Positions 1-8,545 of a stretch of 64,000 nt of DNA are shown piece after piece (position 1 is the stretch's first letter; each line of letters starts with the position of its first letter). This DNA comes from Maribacter_C sp947494565 (GTDB taxonomy: Bacteria; Bacteroidota; Bacteroidia; Flavobacteriales; Flavobacteriaceae), in NCBI RefSeq assembly GCF_047345415.1, contig NZ_JBLFEP010000004.1, positions 434,001 through 498,000 on the forward strand. The letters run 5' to 3'. Position numbers and translations under genes: made by a program. Below the pieces are notes generated by a model, which saw only the letters and a program-made list of their open reading frames with translations, searched no databases and was not told the DNA's origin.

Positions 1-723
1 CCACAACAAAGTATATCACAGTTAATAGGGCGAATATCCGCAATTGCCGTGGTTTTAGTAGGACTATTTCTTGCACTTGGTGCGTTGGATTTGAGCAAAA
101 CTTTAAACACCCTCTTAGCTGGAGCCGGAATTTCAGGTTTGGTTATAGGTCTTGCTTTACAAGGTACACTTTCAAATCTTTTATCTGGTATCATACTTTC
201 ATTTCGAAAGAAAATACGATTGGGTAACTGGATAGAAACAACGGGTTACGCGGGCGAAGTAGTAGACATTAATCTAAACAGTCTTGTTTTAAAGGAATTC
301 GATAATAGCTTGGTCATCATCCCCAACAAAACAATTATTGAAAACCCATTAAAAAATTACTCTCTTACCAACAAAATGAGAGTAGCTATTGAATGTGGAG
401 TTGGTTACGAGTCTGATTTGGAAGAAGTTGAAAAAATTGTAAAAGAAGCCATAGGCAGCATATACCATCAAAACAACGGTACGGAAATCGAAGTTTATTA
501 CACTAGTTTCGGAGATAGCGCTATCAACTTTGTATGTCGTTATTGGGTTGATGCTACGGACGCGAAAAATCGACTTGATGCTAAGAGTGCGGGGATGATA
601 GCCATCAAAAAGGCCTTTAATCGCAAGGACATAAACATACCTTTCCCTATCAGGACGATTGAGTTTAACAGCCAACTCGACTTGAATACCAAAAGGGTAA
701 ATGATACTGTGCTGCAGAACTAG
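1..723 (+). CDS. MscS-type mechanosensitive channel, 5'-truncated
   Basis: The frame is open from base 1, so the N-terminus lies outside the window; a GTG at 49 is an internal valine rather than a convincing start. The visible part begins with a membrane helix, then a Gly/Ala-rich pore helix (GAGISGLVIGLALQG, about residues 40-55), then the MscS beta domain with the motif SFRKKIRLGNW and the segment NSLVIIPNKTI. The C-terminal alpha/beta cytoplasmic domain follows and ends at a normal stop. The family releases small solutes on hypo-osmotic shock from the inner membrane. The number of N-terminal helices cannot be seen. Family assignment is secure; the subtype is not. Confidence 0.9.
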   Translation, partial: PQQSISQLIGRISAIAVVLVGLFLALGALDLSKTLNTLLAGAGISGLVIGLALQGTLSNLLSGIILSFRKKIRLGNWIETTGYAGEVVDINLNSLVLKEFDNSLVIIPNKTIIENPLKNYSLTNKMRVAIECGVGYESDLEEVEKIVKEAIGSIYHQNNGTEIEVYYTSFGDSAINFVCRYWVDATDAKNRLDAKSAGMIAIKKAFNRKDINIPFPIRTIEFNSQLDLNTKRVNDTVLQN

Positions 724-865
724 GCTAAGGAAAGATTGATTACCTAAACCTTAGGAACAACTAGAATTATCGAAAGACTATCTAAGGCCTCTAAATCATT
801 TCAAGTACCCCTAGGTTAGATGAGTTAGATGTAGTCAACTAATACATTTCGATTTAGTTGATGAT

Positions 866-892
866 AAAAAGCCTCTGTACGGAGGTCTTTTT
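866..892 (+). terminator. Rho-independent terminator after the MscS gene
   Basis: AAAAAGCCTC (866-875) pairs with GAGGTCTTTTT (882-892) around a six-base loop, with one bulged base. The stem ends in a T run on the plus strand, as expected for a terminator downstream of the MscS gene. Confidence 0.6.
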
Positions 893-1020
893 GTGCTCAA
901 ATAGAAATAAAAATAGCTTGATTATAGGTTTTCAGGCCATTTACCTTAGTTCTATGTAAAAGCTATCACTAAAAAAACTATTTTGCTGACTACAATGTTT
1001 ATATTTTATCTTGTTTCAGC

Positions 1021-2052
1021 ATGACCGAAATCATAGTAGATGCTCAAAGTACTGAAGGAACCGTTCGACAAATTCAACGCGTAATCGGAGGTAAGATACA
1101 AGAGCGCTGGGGAGAATATACTTTGGATGTCAACAGTCATCTTGCCAAAGGAAACATTCGCTTTATCACCTTCGATTGGGGGGTTAGCCTCTTGGAATAT
1201 GATATTACTTTTTTTGATGAGATTTGTCTTGTCATGGATGCATCGGAATACAATCCCATACATTTTGCCTATTGCTTAGAAGGAAACTGTGGGCATCGGT
1301 TTGGGTATCAATCAGAAAAACAAATCAAAACGCTAGAGCAATTCCAATCGGTGATAATTACAAGTAGAGATGGAGGGTATAACTATGGCTATTTCCCAAA
1401 GAATATCAAGTTGGCCATTAACGTTATTCAAATTACCCGAAAGCAATTCTTAAAAAAGAGATTAAACAACGTTGATGAATTAAACCGAAAGCTTTATGAG
1501 GTCTTTCTCGACACGGATCATGACAATGCCTTTGCATATTTTGGTGCGTATAATCTCAAACTGGCTGATAAAATAGGGGCGCTGCGAAAAGTAAGAACCA
1601 AAGGAATGATTCGCATGATGAAAATCGAAGGGCTGGTTTATGAAATTTTATCAATGCATATTCTACAGCATGATAAGGCTGTAAATAATAAAATGCCTTC
1701 CACTAGTCTACTTCGGTCTGAATTGAAAATCGTACGTGGGCTAGCAAAAAAAATCGTAAAAGACCCATCAAAAGAGTATTCGTTAGATATGCTGGCCCTG
1801 CAGTCCGGTCTTTCTCAGGCAAAGCTTCAAGAAGGGTTTAAGCTATTGTATACCAGAACAGTAACCGAATACATTAGACATGTACGCCTAGAGGCAGCAC
1901 GTGACTATATTCGCACTACCGATATGAATATTTCGCAAATTGTATATACCATAGGTTTTAGCAGCAGGAGTTATTTTTCTAAAATTTTCAAAAATAAATA
2001 CGGGATTAGCCCAAGTGAGTTTCAAAATAATTCGCTACAAACCATAAAGTAA
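1021..2052 (+). CDS. AraC family transcriptional regulator
   Basis: 343 residues. The C-terminal 100 residues form the two helix-turn-helix motifs of the AraC DNA-binding domain: LDMLALQSGLSQAKLQEGFK, then the second with ISQIVYTIGFSSRSYFSKIF and the closing KYGISPSEF. The N-terminal 230 residues are a sensor region that I cannot assign; they contain a cupin-like strand pattern and a short Cys-containing stretch (YCLEGNCGHRF). The ATG at 1021 is the first in-frame start. The gene stands alone between two terminators, so it is probably monocistronic. The target genes and ligand are unknown. Confidence 0.9.
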   Translation: MTEIIVDAQSTEGTVRQIQRVIGGKIQERWGEYTLDVNSHLAKGNIRFITFDWGVSLLEYDITFFDEICLVMDASEYNPIHFAYCLEGNCGHRFGYQSEKQIKTLEQFQSVIITSRDGGYNYGYFPKNIKLAINVIQITRKQFLKKRLNNVDELNRKLYEVFLDTDHDNAFAYFGAYNLKLADKIGALRKVRTKGMIRMMKIEGLVYEILSMHILQHDKAVNNKMPSTSLLRSELKIVRGLAKKIVKDPSKEYSLDMLALQSGLSQAKLQEGFKLLYTRTVTEYIRHVRLEAARDYIRTTDMNISQIVYTIGFSSRSYFSKIFKNKYGISPSEFQNNSLQTIK

Positions 2053-2064
2053 ATGTACCCCTAA

Positions 2065-2099
2065 AAAAATGATGCATTCCCATCGAATGCATCATTTTT
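2065..2099. terminator. Bidirectional terminator, 15-bp perfect stem
   Basis: AAAAATGATGCATTC (2065-2079) is perfectly complementary to GAATGCATCATTTTT (2085-2099) with loop CCATC. Both ends give a T run on the outgoing strand, so it can serve the AraC gene (plus) and the convergent small-protein operon (minus, stop at 2124). Confidence 0.85.
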
Positions 2100-2123
2100 C
2101 AATCATCAACCAAATCAACCAAC

Positions 2124-2327
2124 TTATTTTCTGAACAGTTTCCGAATTAAATAAAGAATCCCGTATTTTTTCCCCGCAGTTAGAGCAGTGTTCATCCAGT
2201 TGTAAGGCCGTAAATCTTCCTCGATTTCGTGTTTAATTCCTTTCATCTCCTCCCAGGCAATCTGACGTTCTAAATTGAGTCGCTTCAGATCTTTATTAAT
2301 ATCCTCTATTGTGGTATAAGATTTCAT
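2124..2327 (-). CDS. Small DUF6327-like protein
   Basis: 67 residues, charged and helical (EDINKDLKRLNLERQIAWEE), with a C-terminal amphipathic segment ending IRKLFRK. It is the last gene of a three-gene set: its ATG follows the stop codon of the holin-like gene directly, with no spacer. Such proteins sit beside YtxH and holin-like genes in many Flavobacteriaceae and are thought to act in envelope stress, but no function is established. The family name comes from pattern recall and is moderately sure. Confidence 0.7.
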   Translation of the reverse strand: MKSYTTIEDINKDLKRLNLERQIAWEEMKGIKHEIEEDLRPYNWMNTALTAGKKYGILYLIRKLFRK

Positions 2328-2675
2328 TTAATCGAAATATTGTTTAGCCGTTTTTTTAATGATTAGGGTATCTATTTTAGTCCTTAATTTATAAACCAAA
2401 GTGCTCACAAGAAAAATCACCGCTGCAACTATTAAACAAGCATGGACCATATTACCCAAAAAATTGCCCAGCGCAAGAATTCCAGCGACTAGGACGAGGG
2501 TAAGCCCTATTAGAGCTAGGCTCCCAACAATCGCAATCTTACAGAACATACCAATGATTGTAGTGAGTTGCTGAAATACTTTTAGTTTATAGTATTCTTG
2601 CGATTTTTGAATATACTGCTCGCCAATCTCTACAGCTTTGTGAGAAGTTTGATTTAAGGAATCGAATACACCCAT
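2328..2675 (-). CDS. Holin superfamily (Phage_holin_3_6-like) membrane protein
   Basis: 115 residues with two strongly hydrophobic helices (around residues 38-68 and 75-95), a polar N-terminal helix and a basic C-terminus. This is the layout of the so-called phage holin 3_6 proteins, which in bacteria are mostly housekeeping or stress membrane proteins and not lysis proteins. Its ATG overlaps the YtxH stop codon by one base (TAATG), so the two are probably translationally coupled. No phage genes are nearby, which argues against a true holin. Confidence 0.75.
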   Translation of the reverse strand: MGVFDSLNQTSHKAVEIGEQYIQKSQEYYKLKVFQQLTTIIGMFCKIAIVGSLALIGLTLVLVAGILALGNFLGNMVHACLIVAAVIFLVSTLVYKLRTKIDTLIIKKTAKQYFD

Positions 2676-3007
2676 TATGATGTCTTTTGAAGCTTTTTGT
2701 TTTTGGCTTTCAACTGTGCTAGTTTATTCTCCAATGTGGAGATAACATCTTCTGTTTTATAACTAACATCTGATACTAAACCTTCCATTCTACTTTCTAA
2801 GGTATCGGATTCTGAAGCTATTTTTGTTGCGATACGATCTTTTAGGTCGATTGCGCTATCCGTTAAATTCTCTTTAGTTGCCAAGGCCTGATCGGCAATT
2901 CTTTTTCGTGTATTCTCACCCTTATCCGGTGCGAATAAAACACCCAATGCCGCTCCTATAGCAGAGCCTGCCAAAATTCCTAAAACTGTATTTCCTGTAG
3001 TACTCAT
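2675..3007 (-). CDS. YtxH domain-containing protein
   Basis: 110 residues from the ATG at 3007; an in-frame start 12 codons upstream (3043) is less likely because the family begins directly before the glycine-rich helix. That helix, VLGILAGSAIGAALGVLFAP followed by DKG, is the YtxH signature: one membrane segment with GxxxG-like spacing. The remaining 80 residues are a charged coiled-coil-like region rich in Lys, Glu and Asp. YtxH proteins are linked to general stress responses in Bacillus; the biochemical role is unknown. It is first in an operon with the holin-like and DUF6327-like genes. Confidence 0.8.
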   Translation of the reverse strand: MSTTGNTVLGILAGSAIGAALGVLFAPDKGENTRKRIADQALATKENLTDSAIDLKDRIATKIASESDTLESRMEGLVSDVSYKTEDVISTLENKLAQLKAKNKKLQKTS

Positions 3008-3347
3008 ATTGTTTGTTTTTAATTTTATGATAGTGACTCTCACTATTTGTTAACACAAAGTTCAATAAAACTCATATGTATCCTTAACTCAAATACGGTA
3101 ATGTTTGACTGTAATACTAGCGGTGGAAAAGGTCAAGATTCTTAGTTAAAGAGCTAATTTCCATTCCCTTCTTCTGATAATTGTATGATAAATCACCAGA
3201 AAATGAAGTAAGGCGAGGAAAATGCAAAACTGGTAAAAGAAGAAAATCGAAAAACAATTAAAAGGAAGGTCTAACCCCGTATTCTAAATCTTCATCACAA
3301 TAAATTAGCCCCCTAGTATATGTATTCAAGGGGTCTTTGCATTCAAA
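3008..3347. other. 340-bp intergenic region without a recognised gene
   Basis: No reading frame with recognisable content. It must contain the promoter of the YtxH operon (minus strand). A short CCCC/GGGG inverted repeat lies near 3310-3335, just after the stop of the lipoprotein gene, but it lacks a T run on the minus strand, so I do not call it a terminator. Confidence 0.5.
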
Positions 3348-3734
3348 CTATTCTTTTACTAGCTCTAAGGTCTGAACATTATTTTCTCCATCTGTAGACT
3401 TCCACTTCTGAAACTTAGAGCTATTTTCCAGATAAATCCAAGTCTTGTTAATTTCACTATCGTCGCCTTCAATAGTGATATAATTTTCGGTGCTTGACCA
3501 CGTAAAAGGAGCAGCGTCGGATTGTTCTATGCCCAATACAGTATAATCTAATTTTTTCTCACCCGTATTATTCTTTTTAAAAGTCATGGTACCGATATTG
3601 CTCAAGGTTGTTCCTTGTTCACCCGGCGTAACCCTTTCATATTTTTGAACCGTCCAGGTACCCACCAATCGGTGAGCGCAAGAGGTCAAAAATATTGCGA
3701 TTACTAAAGCAAGGGATGCATATTTCATTTTCAT
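3348..3734 (-). CDS. Lipocalin-like lipoprotein
   Basis: 128 residues. A type II signal peptide ends in the lipobox LTSC (Cys at about residue 19), so the mature protein is lipid-anchored. The opening LVGTWTVQKYE, the tryptophan near the start and the strand-rich remainder (GTMTFKKNNTGEKKLDYTV) fit the lipocalin-like proteins common in Bacteroidota. There is no acidic export signal after the cysteine (CAHRLVG), which suggests it stays on the periplasmic side. No function is known. It stands alone. Confidence 0.7.
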   Translation of the reverse strand: MKMKYASLALVIAIFLTSCAHRLVGTWTVQKYERVTPGEQGTTLSNIGTMTFKKNNTGEKKLDYTVLGIEQSDAAPFTWSSTENYITIEGDDSEINKTWIYLENSSKFQKWKSTDGENNVQTLELVKE

Positions 3735-3921
3735 ATAATTTAGTTTTCCCTAAAATACCTACGATATCGCTGTAGGCTTAACTCAAAAGCCTTTTTTATT
3801 AGTCCATTCCAAAGTCCACTCTGCGAAAGCCTTTGAGATATGGGTCAAAATTTATCGTGATACCGTTAACTCTACCATCCCTATTATCGGATTTTTGTAA
3901 CCACAGTAACTTAAAAAACAG

Positions 3922-4092
3922 ATGATGAAGAATAAGGAAAGAGAGTTAAAGAAAGGTCATGAATCAGGTGACCAAGGAAAACTTAAGGAAATGAATACTA
4001 ACAAGGCCGCAAGAGCCGAAGAATCTTCAACAGGAACGGCAAAAGACGAGGGAACGCTAGGTAAAATGAACGGGGAAACAACCGAGAGGTAA
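3922..4092 (+). CDS. Small hydrophilic protein, 56 residues
   Basis: An uninterrupted frame runs from ATG (3922; a second ATG follows) to TAA (4090). The product is almost wholly polar: Lys, Glu, Gly, Asn, Thr and Ser dominate and there is no hydrophobic core. GKLKEMN and GTLGKMNGE are near-repeats of one G-x-L-(x)-K-x-M-N pattern. Such composition is typical of small intrinsically disordered stress proteins, and the nearby YtxH operon would fit, but I do not recognise a family. Coding status rests on frame length, composition and the internal repeat. Confidence 0.5.
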   Translation: MMKNKERELKKGHESGDQGKLKEMNTNKAARAEESSTGTAKDEGTLGKMNGETTER

Positions 4093-4111
4093 AATGAAAA
4101 TATTATTTTAA

Positions 4112-4204
4112 TTGACGTTTCACGATAAACTCAGGAAAACAGGTTTTTGGGTAGAGGAATTTGGCAACCCATATTATAAAATTCTGGAAAAGGCGGCTGA
4201 CTAA
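4112..4204 (+). pseudogene. Possible gene remnant
   Basis: A stop codon at 4109 separates a five-codon ATG opening (4094) from a 30-codon frame with protein-like content (FWVEEFGNPYYKILEKAAD). It could be a decayed short gene or chance. The rest of 4205-4346 shows nothing. Confidence 0.2.
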
Positions 4205-4346
4205 AATGTTTTTTGAATACTATCAAGCCTGATTACACTTATTTTCATAGTACGAATTGGTTTAGTGTCCCTATTTAGTGGGTATTGTAAAAATATCATA
4301 ACCTTTCAAATATCCAGTAAATAAATCACAAGTTCAGATTCTGTCA

Positions 4347-4475
4347 ATGTCACGAGTAAACGAAGGAATAGTAGTGTTTCTATTACTCTTTTGTTCATTT
4401 TATCCAAGACTTGCCCAAAAACCACATTCACTTCAGGATTCAAAGAGTCTTATTGGGGTTTATCATCCCTGCTAA
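4347..4475 (+). pseudogene. Truncated secreted protein, possible remnant
   Basis: ATG at 4347 opens a 42-residue frame. It starts with a plausible signal peptide (IVVFLLLFCSFYPRLAQ, cleavage after Ala) and then stops after DSKSLIGVYHPC. A signal peptide with only about 20 mature residues suggests the 5' end of a gene whose remainder is lost. No continuation was seen in the other frames up to 4641. It may also be a genuine small secreted peptide. Confidence 0.3.
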
Positions 4476-4641
4476 ACTAAGGGTGAGAGTTACAAATGAG
4501 AGTGACGTTCTTTAGAAGAGAGCCTACAATCTATTCAAATATGAATTGACTTCAAAAGTGTTTTGAACTTGCCCTATTCTTTTTTCAAACTGCCCCACAA
4601 GGTTGTTTCATCCATGATTGCGAGCAAAGTTCTTTTCCACT

Positions 4642-5319
4642 CTAATTAAAGAGGCTATTCACGATAACTTCCGCAGCAACTTGACTTCCTTGTAATGACG
4701 GATGAAACTCGTCTGGGCCGTAATATGAAAAATCACCGGTGCTATCAAAATGGCTTTTCCAAACGCGACCAACGGGACATAAAATGGCATTATTGGCCCT
4801 TGCACCGGCGGAGTAGTTTCGAATTACACCATCAAATGTATGGTAATAACGTCTCGAAGGCCACACCATGAAATAGGCCAATCTACTACCATTGACGGCA
4901 CATAACTCCGCATACTTACGTCCATCGTTAACCAACATCTCATAACCGTCACTTTGCGATGAAGGACCTTGCTGAATGATCACAAAGTCGTAATTTCCCG
5001 TTTCTACCTGTTTTTGTACTTCGCCGTCCGACCAATGGTCGACAATGGCATAATTGCCTTTTGCGATCATTTGGAAACCTAAAGAGATGCCTCTTTCGGC
5101 TGCCTCGGTTTTCACCAAATTCGGCAAGTCATTGTAGTAGGTAAGACTATTGCCTACAAAAAGAATATCATAATCCGATGTACTCGTATTGGGGTCCACT
5201 TCTTCTCCCCCAACCTGACCATTATTGACTTCAACAGCATCCTGAGGCCTCAGTGTGTCGTTATTGCAACCAAAGACCAAAAGAATAATTAAGTATACTA
5301 GTTTAAGTGAGTGATTCAT
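4642..5319 (-). CDS. SGNH/GDSL-type hydrolase lipoprotein
   Basis: 225 residues. A signal peptide ends at a lipobox (LLVFGC, Cys about residue 18), followed by an Asn/Asp-rich linker. The catalytic domain begins ILFVGNSLTYYNDLP, where GNSLT is the block I variant carrying the nucleophilic serine. FVIIQQGPSSQ sits in the middle, and the C-terminal DEFHPSLQGSQ supplies the Asp and His of the catalytic set. Members are esterases or carbohydrate deacetylases; the substrate cannot be read from sequence. It lies 29 bp downstream of the DUF5694 gene on the same strand, probably co-transcribed. Confidence 0.8.
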   Translation of the reverse strand: MNHSLKLVYLIILLVFGCNNDTLRPQDAVEVNNGQVGGEEVDPNTSTSDYDILFVGNSLTYYNDLPNLVKTEAAERGISLGFQMIAKGNYAIVDHWSDGEVQKQVETGNYDFVIIQQGPSSQSDGYEMLVNDGRKYAELCAVNGSRLAYFMVWPSRRYYHTFDGVIRNYSAGARANNAILCPVGRVWKSHFDSTGDFSYYGPDEFHPSLQGSQVAAEVIVNSLFN

Positions 5320-5348
5320 TTTCAGTTTATTTAAATACTTTGTTCTTC

Positions 5349-6245
5349 CTATTTCAGAAACTGTCCTATTTCGACATAGTCAACATCATTTCGATCCTGA
5401 TAAAAGTCTTTGAGCACGGCTCGATGGGCACCGCCTATTACTACTAATATACGTTCTCCTTCGTCGATATGCCGGTCTATGTTAGCCATGATATGAAAAT
5501 TTCGTTCCCACCATACCGAAACAAACTTGACTCCGATATAGGTATCGTCTGACACGAACTTTGCCGTTTCCTGTATGTACTGTCGCTTATTTTTCAAGTC
5601 TTCCATATCATTGTTCTTGAATGCGTAATAGTGCTTTAACGATTTATCAGCGAGCACTTTAGAATCACTTTCATCATTGTGTTCAATACTGGCGAGAAAA
5701 GTCGAGAACTCCTGTTTCATGTTGTGCTCGGCAAAGGCAGACAATGAATCTAGTGGCACAGCTAGTTTGTAATCAATACAGAAAATGGAGTCATGACCCA
5801 GTTCTGAGGCCAAGCGGAACCCTATTTGTTCCCTCTCATCCATTTTTAGCGGTGCCCTGTTTTCCATATAGTTAGCGTAGGCGTGCTGAAAATAGTCTTG
5901 GTCCTTAAGCGTACATTCTAACAATATGGCCGTGGGTGCATAGGTCTTCAAAGCCAGCACTAATTCTTCTATTTCCTGCTGTCTTTTATCAGAATGAAAG
6001 TTGTCCATGTCCATCGAGGAATAATCGGTGGTTTCCCCAAAATGAAAGGTGCCCAATAGGGCCACGGTAGGTCTGGAAGTCGTCTGTGACGCCCGCGATT
6101 TCATGGTTTTTTGGTCAAGGGTACCAAGCTTGATGTCATCTTGGTTGACATCGGCCTCCAGATTTGATTTATACAGGGCATCCGTATCTAGCCCATAGCA
6201 ACAAATGGCGATTGCAGTCAACGCAATCAAGTAACCGTATCTCAT
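5349..6245 (-). CDS. DUF5694 family protein
   Basis: 298 residues. An N-terminal hydrophobic segment (LIALTAIAICCYG) is a signal peptide or lipoprotein signal. The domain opens TVALLGTFHFGETTDY, contains PTAILLECTLKDQDYF, and closes with GERILVVIGGAHRAVLKDF. The GTFHF and GGAHR histidine motifs resemble the TraB/GumN superfamily, to which DUF5694 is distantly related and which includes putative metalloproteases. The activity of this family is untested. It is the first gene of a pair with the SGNH hydrolase. Confidence 0.75.
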   Translation of the reverse strand: MRYGYLIALTAIAICCYGLDTDALYKSNLEADVNQDDIKLGTLDQKTMKSRASQTTSRPTVALLGTFHFGETTDYSSMDMDNFHSDKRQQEIEELVLALKTYAPTAILLECTLKDQDYFQHAYANYMENRAPLKMDEREQIGFRLASELGHDSIFCIDYKLAVPLDSLSAFAEHNMKQEFSTFLASIEHNDESDSKVLADKSLKHYYAFKNNDMEDLKNKRQYIQETAKFVSDDTYIGVKFVSVWWERNFHIMANIDRHIDEGERILVVIGGAHRAVLKDFYQDRNDVDYVEIGQFLK

Positions 6246-6483
6246 TCACGCACAATTTCCTTCAATGTATGGAATTGGAGGTAATACGGAGTGATTATGA
6301 TATGAATGACCTATTTTAAGATAAGAACGACAGGATTGCTGTGTAGATTATTAAATATATTGCTTTAAATTATATCGCCGACCCCTTTGAGTATTATCCA
6401 AACCCTTTTTTTGGATGGTCTGCTAGGGTAGCACTTAATTTCGCCGAATTTCAAAAGAGGCTCACCGTATCAAGAGACATCAA

Positions 6484-7269
6484 ATGAAAGTTCTAATAGT
6501 CGATGATGAAATGCTAGCTCGAAAAAGAATTCGCAAGATCTTTGCGGATAACGAGGGGATTGAACTCTTTGAGGCAAGTTCGGGCAGCCAGGCCGTTTCC
6601 ATGATTCAGGCCGAACGGCCTGAAATCGTTTTTTTGGATATTAAGATGACCGACTTTTCAGGATTTGAAGTACTCCAAAGGATAGAGCCATCTATAATAC
6701 CCCTCACCATATTTGTCACTGCCTATGATGACTATGCCATTGCGGCCTTCGAGAATCAGGCGATAGACTATGTCTTAAAACCCTATAAAGAAAAGAGAGT
6801 ATTGGATGCGCTCGATAGGGCCATAAAAAAAATAGAGACCGCACAAAAAAGTGATTCGTACGATGCCATATATACACGATTCAATCAACTATTCGACCAG
6901 CTGCAAGACCTAAAAAAAAAAGCAAAGCCCTTTCTAGAGAAAATTGTGCTCAAAGTCGGTAGAAAATATGTTTTCGCTTACACCGAAGACATTAAGTATA
7001 TCACATCTTCGGCCTATTATGCCGAGTTATTCATGGCTGATGGTAAAAAATACATCTATCGAACCTCCATGACCGCATTGATGGAACGAATCGACCCCGA
7101 TAGCTTTATCAGACTAAACCGTTCAACCATTGTTCAGATTAAATGTATAGCGGAAGTAATTAGCGAAGGATATGGAGACTACTGCGTGGTCATGGTGGAT
7201 GGTCAGAAATTCAATGTCTCCAAAAGTTATAAAACCACCTTCAAAAAGCAATTGACCCTTGGAAAATAA
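6484..7269 (+). CDS. LytTR-family response regulator
   Basis: 261 residues. The receiver domain has the acidic pair D7-D8, phospho-acceptor D52 (VFLDIKM), T79 and K99 (VLKPYK). A short linker (135-150) leads to a LytTR DNA-binding domain (KIVLKVGRKYVFAYTEDI and FIRLNRSTIVQIKCI). Family members bind direct repeats upstream of their targets. The kinase gene starts one base after the stop codon, so the two form a cognate two-component system. Confidence 0.93.
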   Translation: MKVLIVDDEMLARKRIRKIFADNEGIELFEASSGSQAVSMIQAERPEIVFLDIKMTDFSGFEVLQRIEPSIIPLTIFVTAYDDYAIAAFENQAIDYVLKPYKEKRVLDALDRAIKKIETAQKSDSYDAIYTRFNQLFDQLQDLKKKAKPFLEKIVLKVGRKYVFAYTEDIKYITSSAYYAELFMADGKKYIYRTSMTALMERIDPDSFIRLNRSTIVQIKCIAEVISEGYGDYCVVMVDGQKFNVSKSYKTTFKKQLTLGK

Positions 7270-7270
7270 C

Positions 7271-8386
7271 ATGAAGGAAAAACCATATCAATTTCTTGAC
7301 CCTAAGTTGTTCAGGGTGCTTTTGGTGTATTATTTGGTCGCCTATATCATCGATTTTATAGGGACTATCCTCATTTATAATCAGAATGATGAATCCACCG
7401 TTATATTAGGCCACCTTGTCCTCCAATACCTGATCCTATTTGTTTGCAAGTTGACCTATATTGCAGTTTCGCTATGGTTAACACGAAATTCATTTAAGAA
7501 AGGAACATTTCGTTTAGGGATTATTCCCATTCATTTGGCACTTGCAGCCCTACTTTCTTTTTACACTGCTTTTATCGGGATTTTGGTTGATATTGAATTG
7601 CTTTCAAGCCCGACAACCTTGACTGCCGAAAGTGTTTACATACGGGGCTTAGGCGGGTTGAGTTTTAATTTCTTTATGTACTTTTCCATGATAGCTATCG
7701 TTTACGCCTATAACTATTTTCAGCGCAAAAAGACCGATGATTTAAGAACGTCAACGTTGAAAGCAGAGCTTCTTGACGCCAAAATTCGAGCGTTACAGGC
7801 GCAGTTAAATCCGCATTTCCTTTTCAATTCCCTCAATGACATTTCATCACTGGTTGATCAGAACACAATCAAAGCACAGAATGCCATAGCCGACCTAAGC
7901 CAGCTACTGAGAAAAACATTGCATTTGAAGGATTCGAAATTAGTAGCGTTGAAAGATGAGCTTCTTCTTTTAGATACTTATGCTAAAATGGAGAAATTGA
8001 GATATGATGATAAATGGGAGCTGATCAAATCAATTCCGCAAGAATTAAACGGCTGTCTAGTACCCCCTCTTCTTTTCCAACCTTTTTTGGAAAATACGAT
8101 AAAACATGGTTTTTCAGAACAACATCAAAAGATTAGGGCCGTGTTATCTATACAGGAAAACAATGAGTATCTCGAAATAACGATCATCAACAATGGAATA
8201 GCCTTACCATCCGAATCACCCATCTTAGGGAATGGAATTGGTAATATCTTAGAGCGATTGGATTCTTTATTTCACGGGGATTTTGAATTTGATATCGGCA
8301 ACGAGCATGTGAATAATGAACATTTTCATGGTCCTGTTGTTCGCATTCAGATTTTATTGCCTCTTTTAAAAAAGAACATGAATTGA
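7271..8386 (+). CDS. LytS/YehU-type sensor histidine kinase
   Basis: 371 residues from ATG 7271. A TTG four codons earlier would overlap the regulator gene and is less likely. Four hydrophobic helices (about 12-160) form the sensor, then a coiled linker, then the His_kinase domain with LQAQLNPHFLFNSLND (phospho-acceptor His), the N-box FLENTIKHGF and a glycine-rich ATP-lid stretch GNGIGNILERL. There is no periplasmic sensor domain of note, so the signal is probably sensed within the membrane. It partners the LytTR regulator upstream. Confidence 0.92.
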   Translation: MKEKPYQFLDPKLFRVLLVYYLVAYIIDFIGTILIYNQNDESTVILGHLVLQYLILFVCKLTYIAVSLWLTRNSFKKGTFRLGIIPIHLALAALLSFYTAFIGILVDIELLSSPTTLTAESVYIRGLGGLSFNFFMYFSMIAIVYAYNYFQRKKTDDLRTSTLKAELLDAKIRALQAQLNPHFLFNSLNDISSLVDQNTIKAQNAIADLSQLLRKTLHLKDSKLVALKDELLLLDTYAKMEKLRYDDKWELIKSIPQELNGCLVPPLLFQPFLENTIKHGFSEQHQKIRAVLSIQENNEYLEITIINNGIALPSESPILGNGIGNILERLDSLFHGDFEFDIGNEHVNNEHFHGPVVRIQILLPLLKKNMN

Positions 8387-8545
8387 AAAGAGGTCAACGT
8401 CATTCCTAAATTGCCTTGAGAATAGTTCCGTACGATAAATACTTCTAAAAGATGATAGCGGTATGGGAGTTTCCAAAATAGCATGTATTACTGGTAATCC
8501 CATAATCAGGATTCATGAAATGTACTATGGGGCTGTACAATGCTC

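Noticed and set aside
2328..2675. Prophage lysis holin
   Set aside because: The holin-like protein sits with YtxH and DUF6327-like genes; no phage structural, lysin or integrase genes were seen.
3300..3340. Terminator after the lipoprotein gene
   Set aside because: Only a short CCCC/GGGG pairing and no T run on the minus strand.
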